Shown: positions 30,833 through 39,689 of the stretch, in pieces
How the letters are laid out: every line of letters starts with the position of its first letter
How positions within the stretch are numbered: the first letter of the stretch is position 1
Source: Alphaproteobacteria bacterium
GTDB lineage: Bacteria > Pseudomonadota > Alphaproteobacteria > UBA8366 > Aestuariispiraceae
Length of the DNA: 64,000 bases
Assembly (NCBI GenBank): GCA_024743195.1
Contig: JANSXE010000001.1
Coordinates: forward strand, 372,001-436,000
Direction of reading: 5' to 3'
Program-made: the position numbers and the translations under genes
Notes under the pieces: model-generated
Database searches by the model: none
Told to the model about the DNA's origin: nothing
The model's input: the letters and a program-made list of their open reading frames with translations, nothing else

Positions 30833-32866
30833 TCACTCCTTCTTCACGATGCCCGTCACGGCGGCGAGGAACAGGCCGGTCAGCAGGCTGCCGAGGAGGA
30901 TCTGCACATAGTGCCAGATCAGCACCAGCCAGCCCCAGGGCGCGGCGGCGTTGACGGTCCAATGCTTCTCCGGCCGCATCTCCAGGAGCGGGATGGCGAG
31001 GTCGAAGGAGTAGGTGAGCGGGATGAAGCCCGGATAGTCCTTGGGCAGGCAGGCCGCCTCCGCCGGGCTGCGCCGCGTCAGCGCATTGCTTTCCGGCGGA
31101 TGGCGGCCGGCGCAGTCGTAAAACCCCGCGCCCCACCCCTGCCCCTTGAGGGTCGCGTCGGGGGGGATCGCCTCGAAGATCGTCGCCTGCGCCGGCGCCA
31201 TCAGACGCGCGTCCCAGGCCTGCTGGAAGATCAGCATGCCCAGCAGGATCAGCCCAACCATCGCCCACACCGCCCGCATCGGCCGATAGCCGTAGCCGAT
31301 GACGCCGTCCAACAGCCAGGCGTCGAATGTCCGGCGAAACCATTCGGCGACCCGGTCCGGGAAGTAGCCGTTGAGGCGGTGGTCGCGTTGCGGCTCCGGG
31401 ATGGCCATGACGAAAGCCCGATGCTCTTCCGCCCGTTGCTTGCGGCGCATGGCGATGTAGACCGCCTTCGCGCAGTCCTCATGCCCCCCTTCGCGCAGCC
31501 GCGCCGCCACCTGCTGATAGGCGTGCGGCGCCCAGTACTGGGGTTCTTGCGCGTCCAGCCAGGCGATCCAGCCGTCCCGACGGCCGCGGGTGTAGGCCGG
31601 CAAGGATCCGATGCGGATGTCGGGGGCGACGACCGTGAGGTTCCTCGGCCAGCCTTCCGCCGGGGTGTCGAGATACAGGGTGTCGATCCGCGCGTCGGCG
31701 AGGTCGCACACTCCCTCGCAGGCGCCCGTGAGCCCCTTCAGCCAGGCGCGATCCACGCTCGCCTTCTCCAGAGTAAGCGCCGCACCGCCCGGCCGCCGAA
31801 AGGTCGCGCCGGGCACGTCGAAGGATCCGCCGAGGCGCGCGCCGGCGAACTGCACCGTCCCCGTCGCGTCGAGCCCTTTCAGGAACGCGCCTTGCGCGGC
31901 GCTCAGGCCCTGGCCCCGGAACGCCAAACCGTCCCGGCCGGCGTCCAGAACCGCCTTGGTCATCGAAAGCGGGCCGCCGATCTCGGCGGTGGCGAGATCG
32001 ACCGTCCCGGTCGCGCGCAGGCCGCGCAGGAAGGCGCCTTGCGCGGCGCTCAGGCCCTGGCCCCGGAACGCCAGGCCGTTCGGACCGGCGTCCAGAATCG
32101 CCTCGTTCATCGAAAGTTGATAGCCGATCTCGGCGGCGTTGAGGTCAACCGTCCCGGTCGCGCGCAGGCCGTCCAGGAAGGCGCCTTGCGCGGCGCTCAG
32201 GCCCTGGCCGTTGAAGGCCTCACCGTCCGGACCGGCGTCCAGAACCGCCTCGTTCATCGAAAGCTGCCCGCCAATCTCGGCGGCGTTGAGGTCAACCGTC
32301 CCGGTCGCGCGCAGGCCGTCCAGGAAGGCGCCTTGCGCGGCGTGCAGGCCCTGGCCCTGGAACGCCAGGCCGTCCGGACCGGCGTCCAGAACCGCCTTGT
32401 TCATGACAAGCTGGCCGCCGATGCGGGCGCTCATCAGATCGAGGGGCGCGGACGCGTGCATGGCGTTGAGGACAAGATTCGTGTCGATGCGGAGGTGCGA
32501 CGCGGACAGCGCGGCGTCGACGCGGCTGTCCGACAGGGCGAGCGCCGGGGCGCGCAGGCGGTCGAGCGCGACCCGGTCGGGGAAGCGGCAGGCGATCAGC
32601 GCGAGGGGAAAGCCCAGATCGCCGTCCGAAAGGTCGAGCGCGCCGCGGATGCGGGCGCCGAGGAGAACAAGGCCCTTGCGGCCGGGCGGGGGGCCGGCGA
32701 AGCGGCCGTCGATCAGGGCCTCCAGCACCTCGGCGCGGATGTCGTGGGCGCGGTCGTCCGCATCCGGCGGGGCCTCGCCGGTGAAGCCGGGCACGGCGAA
32801 GGGCTCGCCGGCGCGGGCGGCGGCGAGGAAGGCCTGTTCGAGGGGGGTGAGATCGTCCTCCCGCAT
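30833..32866 (-). CDS. Repeat-rich (pentapeptide-like beta-helix) membrane protein
   Basis: 677 aa from MREDDLTPLEQAFL. The middle holds four near-identical 49-aa repeats (GGQLSMNEAVLDAGPDG.., GLSAAQGAFLDGLRATGT) predicted to stack as a beta-helix related to pentapeptide proteins. Near the C-terminus are hydrophobic segments AVWAMVGLILLGMLIFQ and WLVLIWHYVQILLGSLLTGLF. Similar proteins are sometimes labelled membrane-associated oxidoreductase without evidence. Function unknown. Confidence 0.8.
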   Translation of the reverse strand: MREDDLTPLEQAFLAAARAGEPFAVPGFTGEAPPDADDRAHDIRAEVLEALIDGRFAGPPPGRKGLVLLGARIRGALDLSDGDLGFPLALIACRFPDRVALDRLRAPALALSDSRVDAALSASHLRIDTNLVLNAMHASAPLDLMSARIGGQLVMNKAVLDAGPDGLAFQGQGLHAAQGAFLDGLRATGTVDLNAAEIGGQLSMNEAVLDAGPDGEAFNGQGLSAAQGAFLDGLRATGTVDLNAAEIGYQLSMNEAILDAGPNGLAFRGQGLSAAQGAFLRGLRATGTVDLATAEIGGPLSMTKAVLDAGRDGLAFRGQGLSAAQGAFLKGLDATGTVQFAGARLGGSFDVPGATFRRPGGAALTLEKASVDRAWLKGLTGACEGVCDLADARIDTLYLDTPAEGWPRNLTVVAPDIRIGSLPAYTRGRRDGWIAWLDAQEPQYWAPHAYQQVAARLREGGHEDCAKAVYIAMRRKQRAEEHRAFVMAIPEPQRDHRLNGYFPDRVAEWFRRTFDAWLLDGVIGYGYRPMRAVWAMVGLILLGMLIFQQAWDARLMAPAQATIFEAIPPDATLKGQGWGAGFYDCAGRHPPESNALTRRSPAEAACLPKDYPGFIPLTYSFDLAIPLLEMRPEKHWTVNAAAPWGWLVLIWHYVQILLGSLLTGLFLAAVTGIVKKE
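31831..32418 (-). repeat. Tandem 147-bp repeat, four units, within the beta-helix gene
   Basis: The phrase GCTCAGGCCC (or GTGCAGGCCC) recurs at 31901, 32048, 32195 and 32342, exactly 147 bp apart, equal to 49 codons. Units are highly similar, implying recent duplication or gene conversion. Confidence 0.9.
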
Positions 32867-32927
32867 CCGGGTGAGACTAGCCGCTTTCGCGCGGAGCGGG
32901 CAATGCGGGACGCGCGGCGCACGAAAA

Positions 32928-33085
32928 ACCCCTCGCCCACGGGGAGAGGGGCTGGGGTGAGGGGATGGCGAGGCCGGCGCGTTTAGGGGGCGAGGCCCCT
33001 CACCCGGCCGCTTCGCGGCCACCCTCTCCCCCGGCCGCGTTGCGGCCGGCCGTTTTCCCTAGGGGCGGGAGAGGGCGACGGGAGG
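32928..33085. repeat. REP-like palindromic intergenic repeat
   Basis: GC-rich alternating blocks (CCCCTCGCCCACGGGGAGAG, GGGGTGAGGGG, CCCCTCACCCGGCC, GGCGGGAGAGGGCGACGGG) of the kind scattered between genes in many Alphaproteobacteria. It sits between trcR and the downstream membrane-protein gene and may act as terminator. Confidence 0.65.
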
Positions 33086-33092
33086 GAGCGGC

Positions 33093-33704
33093 TTACTCCA
33101 GCCCTTCCCAACCGCCGGAGCGGCTGAGGCTTTCGGGGTCGTCGGTGACCGGCTCGTGGATCGGCTGCTCCAGCGGCTTGCGGCCGGCCTTGATGGCGCG
33201 GTCGATCTCGATCGACAAATCCATCTGGCTGCACAGGCCGAGCTCGACCGGCGAGCGCGGGCGCAGATTGGCGCTGTTCCAGTGGCTGCGCTCGCGGATC
33301 GCCTTGATGGTCGGCTTGGTGGTGCCGATCAGGCGGCCGATCTGGGCGTCGGCCAGCTCCGGATGGTGGCGGATCAGCCAGGCGATGCCGTCCGGCTTGT
33401 CCGCGCGCTTGGAGACCGGCGTGTAGCGCGGCCCTTTGTGGCGCACGACGGGCTCCGGGATGTCGCTCTTCAGAAGCGTCAGGCGCGCGTCCGGGTCCTT
33501 CTCGCAGCGTTCGATCTCGTCCTTGGCGAGCTGGCCGGCCTGGATCGGATCGATGCCCTGCATGCCGCCGGCGACCTCGCCGTCGGCGATCGCCTGGACT
33601 TCCAACTCGTGCAGGTCGGTGAAGGCCGCGATCTGCTCGAAGGTCAGGCCGGTGTTGTCGATCAGCCAGACCGCCGTCGCCTTGGGCATAAGAAGCTTCG
33701 CCAT
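33093..33704 (-). CDS. trcR: Cell-cycle transcriptional regulator TrcR (DUF1013)
   Basis: 203 aa from MAKLLMPKATAVWLIDNTGLTFEQIAAFTDLHELEVQAIADGEV, the diagnostic start of DUF1013/TrcR of Alphaproteobacteria. A second HTH-like stretch (ELADAQIGRLIGTTKPTIKAIRER) lies near residue 120. It binds DNA with RNA polymerase and is essential in Caulobacter. The 310-bp region upstream (33705-34014) holds its promoter and the phasin terminator only. Confidence 0.92.
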   Translation of the reverse strand: MAKLLMPKATAVWLIDNTGLTFEQIAAFTDLHELEVQAIADGEVAGGMQGIDPIQAGQLAKDEIERCEKDPDARLTLLKSDIPEPVVRHKGPRYTPVSKRADKPDGIAWLIRHHPELADAQIGRLIGTTKPTIKAIRERSHWNSANLRPRSPVELGLCSQMDLSIEIDRAIKAGRKPLEQPIHEPVTDDPESLSRSGGWEGLE

Positions 33705-33906
33705 CTCTTCGACGTCTCCCGTCTCGATTGGTTCCGTCTCGCTCGCCGCCGCCGGGCGCGGATCGCTCGCGACCCGCGCGGGAGCCGAAGCCCCGCTAAA
33801 GCGGCGCGCCGCGCCGTCCGCGGCGCGGTGGAACCCTACCACCTATGAAGGGGATCGGCGGCTGTATATCAAGGCGCGCGCCCGCCTGCAAAGGAAATGC
33901 GGCGGA

Positions 33907-33942
33907 AAGGAAAAGCGGCCCCGCGCCGGGGCGCGAGACCGC
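33907..33942 (-). terminator. Intrinsic terminator after the phasin gene
   Basis: AGCGG (33942-33938 on the minus strand) pairs with CCGCT (33917-33913) around an inner GC-rich stem, followed by TTTTCCTTT. Confidence 0.55.
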
Positions 33943-34014
33943 TCTTCGTCCCGGTCCCGCCGCAAGCGCAAGCGCCGGCGGCGGACGAGACCTCCCCTCG
34001 TCAGCGAGGGTCGA

Positions 34015-34515
34015 TCAGGCGGCGACCTGCTTCGTCATCTTCTCGACGACGGTCGTGAACTGCGCCTGGATCGGCTCGAAGGCCTCGTTGGCGACCTTCA
34101 TGCCCATCTCCGACATCTTGGTCGACTCGGCGACCCAGGCGTCGAAGCTGGTGCGCGCGATGTCGGACTGGATGTCGACCACGTCGTTGATGGTCTTGGC
34201 CGTCATCAGCTTCTTGGCGGCGGCGACGTTCTGCTCCGCGGCGGACTGGGCGAAGGCGAAGTAGGCCTTGCCGAGATCCTCGAAGCCCTTGGCCATGATG
34301 TTCGAGGACTTCACGAAGGCGTCCATCGAGGTCTTGTTGATCGTCGCGAACTCGTCATAGCCCTTCAGCGCCGCGGTGCTGGCCTTCTCGACCTGCTCCT
34401 TGGTGGCGGCGACGGCCTGCTCGACGGTCTGCTTGCCGACCTGCACGGCCTCGTCCATCTTCTTGGTGTCGATGGGGGTGACGGCGGCGGTCGTGGTCTT
34501 CTTCTGCTGGGTCAT
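34015..34515 (-). CDS. Phasin family protein
   Basis: 166 aa from MTQQKKTTTAA. Amphipathic helices: MDAFVKSSNIMAKGFEDLGKAYFAFAQSAAEQNVAAAKKL and DIARTSFDAWVAESTKMSEMG, the phasin_2 pattern. Phasins coat polyhydroxyalkanoate granules and limit their fusion. Candidate PhaR operators lie 200-280 bp upstream. Confidence 0.93.
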   Translation of the reverse strand: MTQQKKTTTAAVTPIDTKKMDEAVQVGKQTVEQAVAATKEQVEKASTAALKGYDEFATINKTSMDAFVKSSNIMAKGFEDLGKAYFAFAQSAAEQNVAAAKKLMTAKTINDVVDIQSDIARTSFDAWVAESTKMSEMGMKVANEAFEPIQAQFTTVVEKMTKQVAA

Positions 34516-34710
34516 GTCTTTCGCTCCTTCGGCCGGGTCTGTCGGCCTTGTCTGGTGGTCGGGTACGCTCGTCAAACGCTTGCTCAAAGCAGCCGGCGCG
34601 TTCGCCGCACCGGTCGCCGCGATAGCTTGCGGCGGGCCGGACGATCCTTTTGCAGCCGGCGCTGCGCGCGATGAGCGGAGAAACGGTTTCGCCTACCGTT
34701 GCGACGGTGA

Positions 34711-34792
34711 ATTGTGCACCGCAACATCGCTTGTGCCCCTATATGCTCTTGCGCTCTTCGTGCGTCAAGGGAATTTTTTGTGCACTGCACAA
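34711..34792. promoter_or_regulatory. Candidate PhaR operators upstream of phasin
   Basis: TTGTGCACTGCACAA (34778-34792) is a perfect 15-bp dyad and TTGTGCACCGCAA (34711-34723) is a close copy. PhaR, the PHA-responsive repressor of phasin genes, binds TGCA-type dyads. The 487-bp gap 34516-35002 contains no other gene I can support. Confidence 0.5.
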
Positions 34793-35002
34793 TAATCCGG
34801 AAAGGGCGCGCCAAGGCCCTTATCCGAGGGCCTTTTCCGGCGCAGGGGGACGCGATCGACGCGGGGCGGCGCGCCGGGCCGGGCGGCGCGCCTATGGACG
34901 GCCCGACGAATCTGCCCTACGTCAGTTCGGTGCAGGCCGGGGAGCGGGCGGTCGGCGAAAGCGGGGAGCGCGCCGGCCTCGGCGCGGGAAAGGGTTCACC
35001 CG

Positions 35003-35788
35003 ATGACCTATTGTCTGGCGATCAAGGTGCGCGAGGGGCTGGTCTGCCTGGCGGACGGCCGGATCACGGCGGGCACCCAGGTGACGGCGGCGCGCAAGGT
35101 GGAGCGCCTCGGCGTCGCCGCCTCGGGCCGCGCCGGCGAGATGGTGCTGATGACGTCCGGCCTGCGCTCGGTGCGCGACAAGACGATCGCCTTCTTCCGG
35201 CGCGATCTGCAGCGCGAGGACGCGACGCCCTTCCCCTCCATGCTCGACGCCGTCGACGCCTATTGCGCCAAGCTGCGCGAGGTGCGCGAGGCGGACGAGG
35301 AGGACCTCAAGCTCTCCAACCTGAAATTCAACATCCACACGATCCTCGCCGGCAGGATGGCGGAGGACAGGGAGCCCTCCTGCTTCCTGGTCTATCCCGA
35401 GGGCAACTGGATCGAGATCGGCAGCCGCACTCCCTACCTCTCGATCGGCGAGACCAGCTACGGCAAGCCGATCCTGGACCGTACGCTGACGCCGGACACG
35501 GATCTCGCGACCGCGCTCAAGCTGGCCTATCTCTCCTTCGATTCCACCCGCATCAGCGCGGCGGACGTCGGCTTCCCGATCGACATGCTGACCTATGCGA
35601 CCGCCGACGGCTTCTGGCGCGAGCAGCATTACGACTATGACGACGTGCTCCAGCAGCGCCAATGGTGGAACAAGCACATCACCGAACTGGCCATGAAAAT
35701 GCCCAACGGACCCTGGACCGGCAGCCTGCTGCCCGGCGGATCGGGCAAGAGCCGTCTGCAGGTCGTGTCCGGCGACGAGGACGGCTGA
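35003..35788 (+). CDS. Anbu proteasome-type protease
   Basis: 261 aa, MTYCLAIKVREGLVCLADGRITAG. After Met removal, Thr2 would be the N-terminal nucleophile; the GLVCLADGRITAG motif is typical of the ancestral beta-subunit Anbu. The C-terminal part (WWNKHITELAMKMPNGPW) also fits. It forms open ring assemblies; the physiological substrate is not known. Confidence 0.93.
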   Translation: MTYCLAIKVREGLVCLADGRITAGTQVTAARKVERLGVAASGRAGEMVLMTSGLRSVRDKTIAFFRRDLQREDATPFPSMLDAVDAYCAKLREVREADEEDLKLSNLKFNIHTILAGRMAEDREPSCFLVYPEGNWIEIGSRTPYLSIGETSYGKPILDRTLTPDTDLATALKLAYLSFDSTRISAADVGFPIDMLTYATADGFWREQHYDYDDVLQQRQWWNKHITELAMKMPNGPWTGSLLPGGSGKSRLQVVSGDEDG

Positions 35789-35799
35789 GGCGCCGCACT

Positions 35800-36579
35800 C
35801 TAGCGCGGCGGATAGCTTCGCCCGATGGTCACGCCCGCATCGGTCACGATCAGATCGTAATGCACGAAGGAGCGCTGGCGCGCCCCGGGCTCCCATCCCT
35901 TCGGATCGGGTCGATTGACGCGACGCGTCGCCTCCGCCGGAAGCGGGTTGAGGGGGACGCCCGTCGCGTCCGCCGCATGCAGCAGATCGGCGAAGGGGCG
36001 CGTGCGATAGCCGGGCTCAGGCCACTCCCAAACCTGAAAGGCGAAGCGCTGGCCGGCCTCCCCGTCGGGCAGGCAGGCGGAGACCAGCCAGAAGAAGCTG
36101 CGCGAGGCGAGCCGGCGAGCCGCCGGCGGCGGCGCGCCGAGGCCGCCGGCGCGCGCGTCGGCGCGGATCGCGTCCGCGGTCGCGGCGTCGATCCGGCTTT
36201 CGGCGACTTGCCCGCGCCAGGGCTCCAGGATGTCGTCGGTCACCCGCCAGCGTTTCACGTCGATCATGGCTTTCAGCGCATGCGCGCGCAGCGTCGCGTC
36301 GCCCGACCCGTCGCCCGCCGGGCGCAGGTCGTAGAGCCGCACCTGGACGGCGCGGTCGCGGAACTCGACGAAACGATGGAGGTCGCGCACGGAGGCGTCG
36401 CCCGCCGCGCAGGCCCGGCGCAGATCGCCGCCCGATATGTGGTCGATCCAGGTCAGGCGGCGCTCCAGCGGGTTCGAAACGTCCCCGCCCGACGCGCATC
36501 CGGCCAGGAGCAGCGCCGCCGCCGCCCCGACGCCCGCCCGCATCCAGCCCCGCCCGATCGCCGAGAATACGCTGCGCAT
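35800..36579 (-). CDS. Hypothetical lipoprotein
   Basis: 259 aa. Signal peptide with lipobox LLLAGC (Cys28). The mature part contains NPLERRLTWIDHISGGDLRRACAAG and FFWLVSACLPDGEAGQRFAFQVWEW. It is convergent with the Anbu gene (11 bp apart). Family unknown; likely anchored in the outer membrane. Confidence 0.75.
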   Translation of the reverse strand: MRSVFSAIGRGWMRAGVGAAAALLLAGCASGGDVSNPLERRLTWIDHISGGDLRRACAAGDASVRDLHRFVEFRDRAVQVRLYDLRPAGDGSGDATLRAHALKAMIDVKRWRVTDDILEPWRGQVAESRIDAATADAIRADARAGGLGAPPPAARRLASRSFFWLVSACLPDGEAGQRFAFQVWEWPEPGYRTRPFADLLHAADATGVPLNPLPAEATRRVNRPDPKGWEPGARQRSFVHYDLIVTDAGVTIGRSYPPR

Positions 36580-36795
36580 CGCTTTCGCTCCACCGCGCCG
36601 CCCCGCGGGCGGCGACGCCTAAGACGTTCTTCCGATTCGCCTTTTCCAGTCTGCCGAACGCGCGCCCGTCCGACAAAACAAAAAAGTAACGGCTACACCC
36701 GGTGAAGAATTAGACTTTCCGAATCACTTGGCCTATAAATTGCTTGCCTATCGCGCGCCGAAGAATCGCCTGTGTGACGGAATAATGGGGAAGTC

Positions 36796-38118
36796 ATGAG
36801 AGGGGTCGCCGCAAAGGCCTTCGCACGCGCCGCCGCCGCGCTGGTCCTCGCGGTCGCGCTGACCGCCGCAGCCGCCGGAGACGCGTCCGCGAAATACGCG
36901 TCCATCGTCGTCGACGCCGAAACCGGACGCGTGCTGCACGAGAAGAACGCCGATACGCGCAATTACCCGGCGTCCCTCACCAAGATCATGACGCTCTACA
37001 TGCTGTTCGACGCGTTGGAGCGCGGCGATCTGACGCTGAACACCCGGCTGAAGGTTTCCAAGCGCGCCGCCGGCCAGGCGCCGTCGAAACTGGGTCTGAA
37101 GGCCGGCCAGACGATCCGCGTCGAGGACGCGATCCTGGCGCTGGTGACGAAGTCGGCGAACGACGTCGCCACCGTCGTCGGCGAGGCGCTGGGCGGCACG
37201 GAGTACAAGTTCGCGATCGCCATGACGAAGCGCGCCCGGGAGCTGGGCATGCGCCGGACCACCTTCCGCAACGCCAGCGGCCTGCCCAACCGCCGACAGC
37301 TCTCCACCGCCCGGGACATGTCGATCCTCGGCCGGCGGATCATGGAGGATTTCCCGCAGTATTACGGCTACTTCAACCGCAAGCGCTTCTCGTTTAACGG
37401 CCGCGCCTACGGCAACCACAACAATCTCCTGGGCCACTACAGCGGGGCCGACGGCATCAAGACGGGCTATACGCGGGCCAGCGGCTTCAACCTCGTCGCC
37501 TCGGTCGAGCGCAACGGACGGCGCATCATCGGCGTCGTCTTCGGCGGCAGGACGGGCAAGAGCCGCGACCGGCACATGGTCTCGCTGCTGGACCGGGGCT
37601 TCACGCGCCTCGCTGCGATCCCCAGCAAGGAGGATCTCGAGCGCACCGCCGCCGAAGCGGCGCGCGTCGCCGAACGGATCGACCAGCGCAATCCGTTCCG
37701 CAACGCGGGCGCGGCGCCGGCGCTCGCCGCCGGGACCGTCCCCCAACGGGCCGACGGCGCGCTGCTGGCGCAGGGCGACGCCGACCCCGCGCAGGATCTG
37801 GCGGCGCGCGCCTCGGTCACGCAGATGGCCCAGGAGGCGGTCCGGCGCATGGGGCCGTGGAAGATCCAGGTCGGCGCCTTCCGATCCCCGGACTCCGCCC
37901 GCACGCTGGCGGAGCGCGCCCAGCTCGAACTGCGCGATTTGGGCGACGGCCTCGGCGTGATCGTCGACCGGCTGAGCGGCAAGGGCCTCTATCGCGCCCG
38001 CCTGGGCGGGATTGAGTCCGAGGAGGAGGCGCGCCTCGCCTGCCGCGTCCTGCAACGCCGCAAGCTCGACTGCCTGCCGATCTCTCCCAGCGCGCAGGAC
38101 CTGGCCAAGCGGAATTGA
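36796..38118 (+). CDS. D-alanyl-D-alanine carboxypeptidase with SPOR domain
   Basis: 440 aa. Signal peptide ending about residue 32, then PBP5-type catalytic motifs S60-L-T-K63, S120-A-N122 and K222-T-G224. A linker leads to a C-terminal SPOR domain (about 355-425, WKIQVGAFRSPDSARTLAERA) that binds denuded septal glycan. It trims pentapeptides of peptidoglycan, probably at the division site. A 216-bp promoter region precedes it. Confidence 0.95.
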   Translation: MRGVAAKAFARAAAALVLAVALTAAAAGDASAKYASIVVDAETGRVLHEKNADTRNYPASLTKIMTLYMLFDALERGDLTLNTRLKVSKRAAGQAPSKLGLKAGQTIRVEDAILALVTKSANDVATVVGEALGGTEYKFAIAMTKRARELGMRRTTFRNASGLPNRRQLSTARDMSILGRRIMEDFPQYYGYFNRKRFSFNGRAYGNHNNLLGHYSGADGIKTGYTRASGFNLVASVERNGRRIIGVVFGGRTGKSRDRHMVSLLDRGFTRLAAIPSKEDLERTAAEAARVAERIDQRNPFRNAGAAPALAAGTVPQRADGALLAQGDADPAQDLAARASVTQMAQEAVRRMGPWKIQVGAFRSPDSARTLAERAQLELRDLGDGLGVIVDRLSGKGLYRARLGGIESEEEARLACRVLQRRKLDCLPISPSAQDLAKRN

Positions 38119-38152
38119 TCCCGTCTTTCGCCTTCCAGGTCGATGTCGCCCC

Positions 38153-38842
38153 TCAGTGCCGACCCAGCGGGTTGGCGACCGGCACGCCGGGATTGGGCAG
38201 ATAATCCACCAGGATATTGACCCGCGGGCGGGGCGACTTGTTGCGCACGCTGTGCTGCAGCTTGTTGTTGAAGTCGTAGGCGCGCCCCACCCGCATCTTC
38301 AGCTTCTTGCCGCCGATCTTGTACTCGACCCCCGGCGGGCTGATCAGCGGGATGTGAATCCGATGGGCCAACGCGGCCATCTCCTGACCGTCGACATGCG
38401 GGTCGATCCTGCCGCCGGGGGCCAGTTCGACCACCGCGATGCGGTTGACGACGCCCTGTGGGGTCCGGATCGGCGCGAGCGCCTGCTCGACCAGAGGCCC
38501 GATGACGGCCTCGAAGGCGCGCCATTGCGGGAACACGTTGACGACGCCGAACTGGGTCTCACGCTCGATCTCGGGCACGGCGGCCTCCTCGGGCTCGCCC
38601 TCCTGGCGGCACCAGTCCTTCACCACCTCGGCCATGGTGCGGCGGCGCCAGGGGTGCATGTAGGGGACCCAGTTGTATTTCAGCAGGATGGCGCGGGTCG
38701 ATTGCCGGTGGGCGCTGGCGGTCAGCACCTCCTGGCGAAAACGGTTGAGGCGCCACGCCTCCTCAGGCAGCGCCGAAACCATCTCCGACGCCGCAGTCGC
38801 ATGCACCGGCCCGAGGTCGCGTAACGGAACCCCAATGTCCAT
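38153..38842 (-). CDS. Aspartyl/asparaginyl beta-hydroxylase-like dioxygenase
   Basis: 229 aa. The Fe(II)/2-oxoglutarate facial triad H149-x-D151...H197 is present (DPHVDGQEM, NKLQHSVRNKSP), with RIHIPLI between. Substrate unknown; family members hydroxylate Asp/Asn side chains or small molecules. Convergent with the carboxypeptidase gene. Confidence 0.88.
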   Translation of the reverse strand: MDIGVPLRDLGPVHATAASEMVSALPEEAWRLNRFRQEVLTASAHRQSTRAILLKYNWVPYMHPWRRRTMAEVVKDWCRQEGEPEEAAVPEIERETQFGVVNVFPQWRAFEAVIGPLVEQALAPIRTPQGVVNRIAVVELAPGGRIDPHVDGQEMAALAHRIHIPLISPPGVEYKIGGKKLKMRVGRAYDFNNKLQHSVRNKSPRPRVNILVDYLPNPGVPVANPLGRH

Positions 38843-38942
38843 CGCCGAACCTTCCCCCGCTGGAACCCGGAAGGTACGCTATCCCCGTCGATATCGCCCG
38901 CGCAAGCGGCGGGGCGATCGGACGCCGCCGGCGCTGTTCTTA

Positions 38943-38956
38943 ATTGATCGTCCAAT
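38943..38956. promoter_or_regulatory. Candidate BetI operator
   Basis: ATTGATCGTCCAAT is an imperfect dyad of the ATTGA...TCAAT type, like choline-responsive BetI boxes, about 80 bp before betI in an AT-rich island (TTAATTGATCG, CCAATAAAAGATCG). Confidence 0.55.
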
Positions 38957-39035
38957 AAAAGATCGATAGCTTGGCCCCTCGTCGCGGAGGGCCGCACCGA
39001 CGGCCCGCCGCCGGGCGAATTGGGAGGGACCCGGC

Positions 39036-39689
39036 ATGCCCAAGCTCGGCATGGAGCCGATCCGACGCAAGCAACTGATCGACGCGACGGTGGAGACCAT
39101 CCACGCGCACGGCTTCGCCGAGGCCACGGTGAAGCAGATCAGCGCGCGCGCCGGCGTCTCCAGCGGCATCATCCACCATTATTTCGGCGGCAAGGACGCG
39201 CTACTGGCGGCGACCATGCGCGCCATGCTGCGCGACCTGCAACGCGCCGTCGCCGTCCGCCTGACGCAGGCTGACACCTCGCGCGAGCGGCTGGAGGCCG
39301 TGATCGACGGCTGCTTTTCGCGCGATCAGTTCTCCGGCGCCGTGCAGACGGCCTGGCTCAGCTTCTGGGCGCAGACGCCGCACTCACCGGCCCTGAAACG
39401 GCTGGCGCGGGTCTATCTCGGCCGGCTGCGCAGCACCTTGCGCCACGATCTGAAGGCGCTGCTTCCCGACGCGGAAGCGGCGGCCGCCGCAAGCGGCCTC
39501 GCCGCCCTGATCGACGGTTTGTGGCTGACCGCCGCGGTCTCGCCCGAAACCGTGAATCCGGAGACGGCGCGCGCGCTGGCGCGGGCCCATCTGTCGGCCC
39601 ATCTGGCCGCCCATATGGCCGCCCATCCGGTCGCCGCGCCTCGCCAGGACGCGGTCCCACAGCACGACGCGGGAGCCTGCAGCGCATGA
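39036..39689 (+). CDS. betI: Choline-responsive transcriptional repressor BetI
   Basis: 217 aa TetR family. [54 protein letters not shown] is very typical of BetI. The C-terminus carries an unusual [15 protein letters not shown] stretch from a 12-bp repeat (39589-39632). It represses betA until choline is present. The stop overlaps the betA ATG. Confidence 0.93.
   Translation: MPKLGMEPIRRKQLIDATVETIHAHGFAEATVKQISARAGVSSGIIHHYFGGKDALLAATMRAMLRDLQRAVAVRLTQADTSRERLEAVIDGCFSRDQFSGAVQTAWLSFWAQTPHSPALKRLARVYLGRLRSTLRHDLKALLPDAEAAAAASGLAALIDGLWLTAAVSPETVNPETARALARAHLSAHLAAHMAAHPVAAPRQDAVPQHDAGACSA

Noticed and set aside
31831-32418. CRISPR-like regular spacing of repeats
   Set aside because: The units are contiguous 147-bp coding repeats without unique spacers, in frame within one gene.
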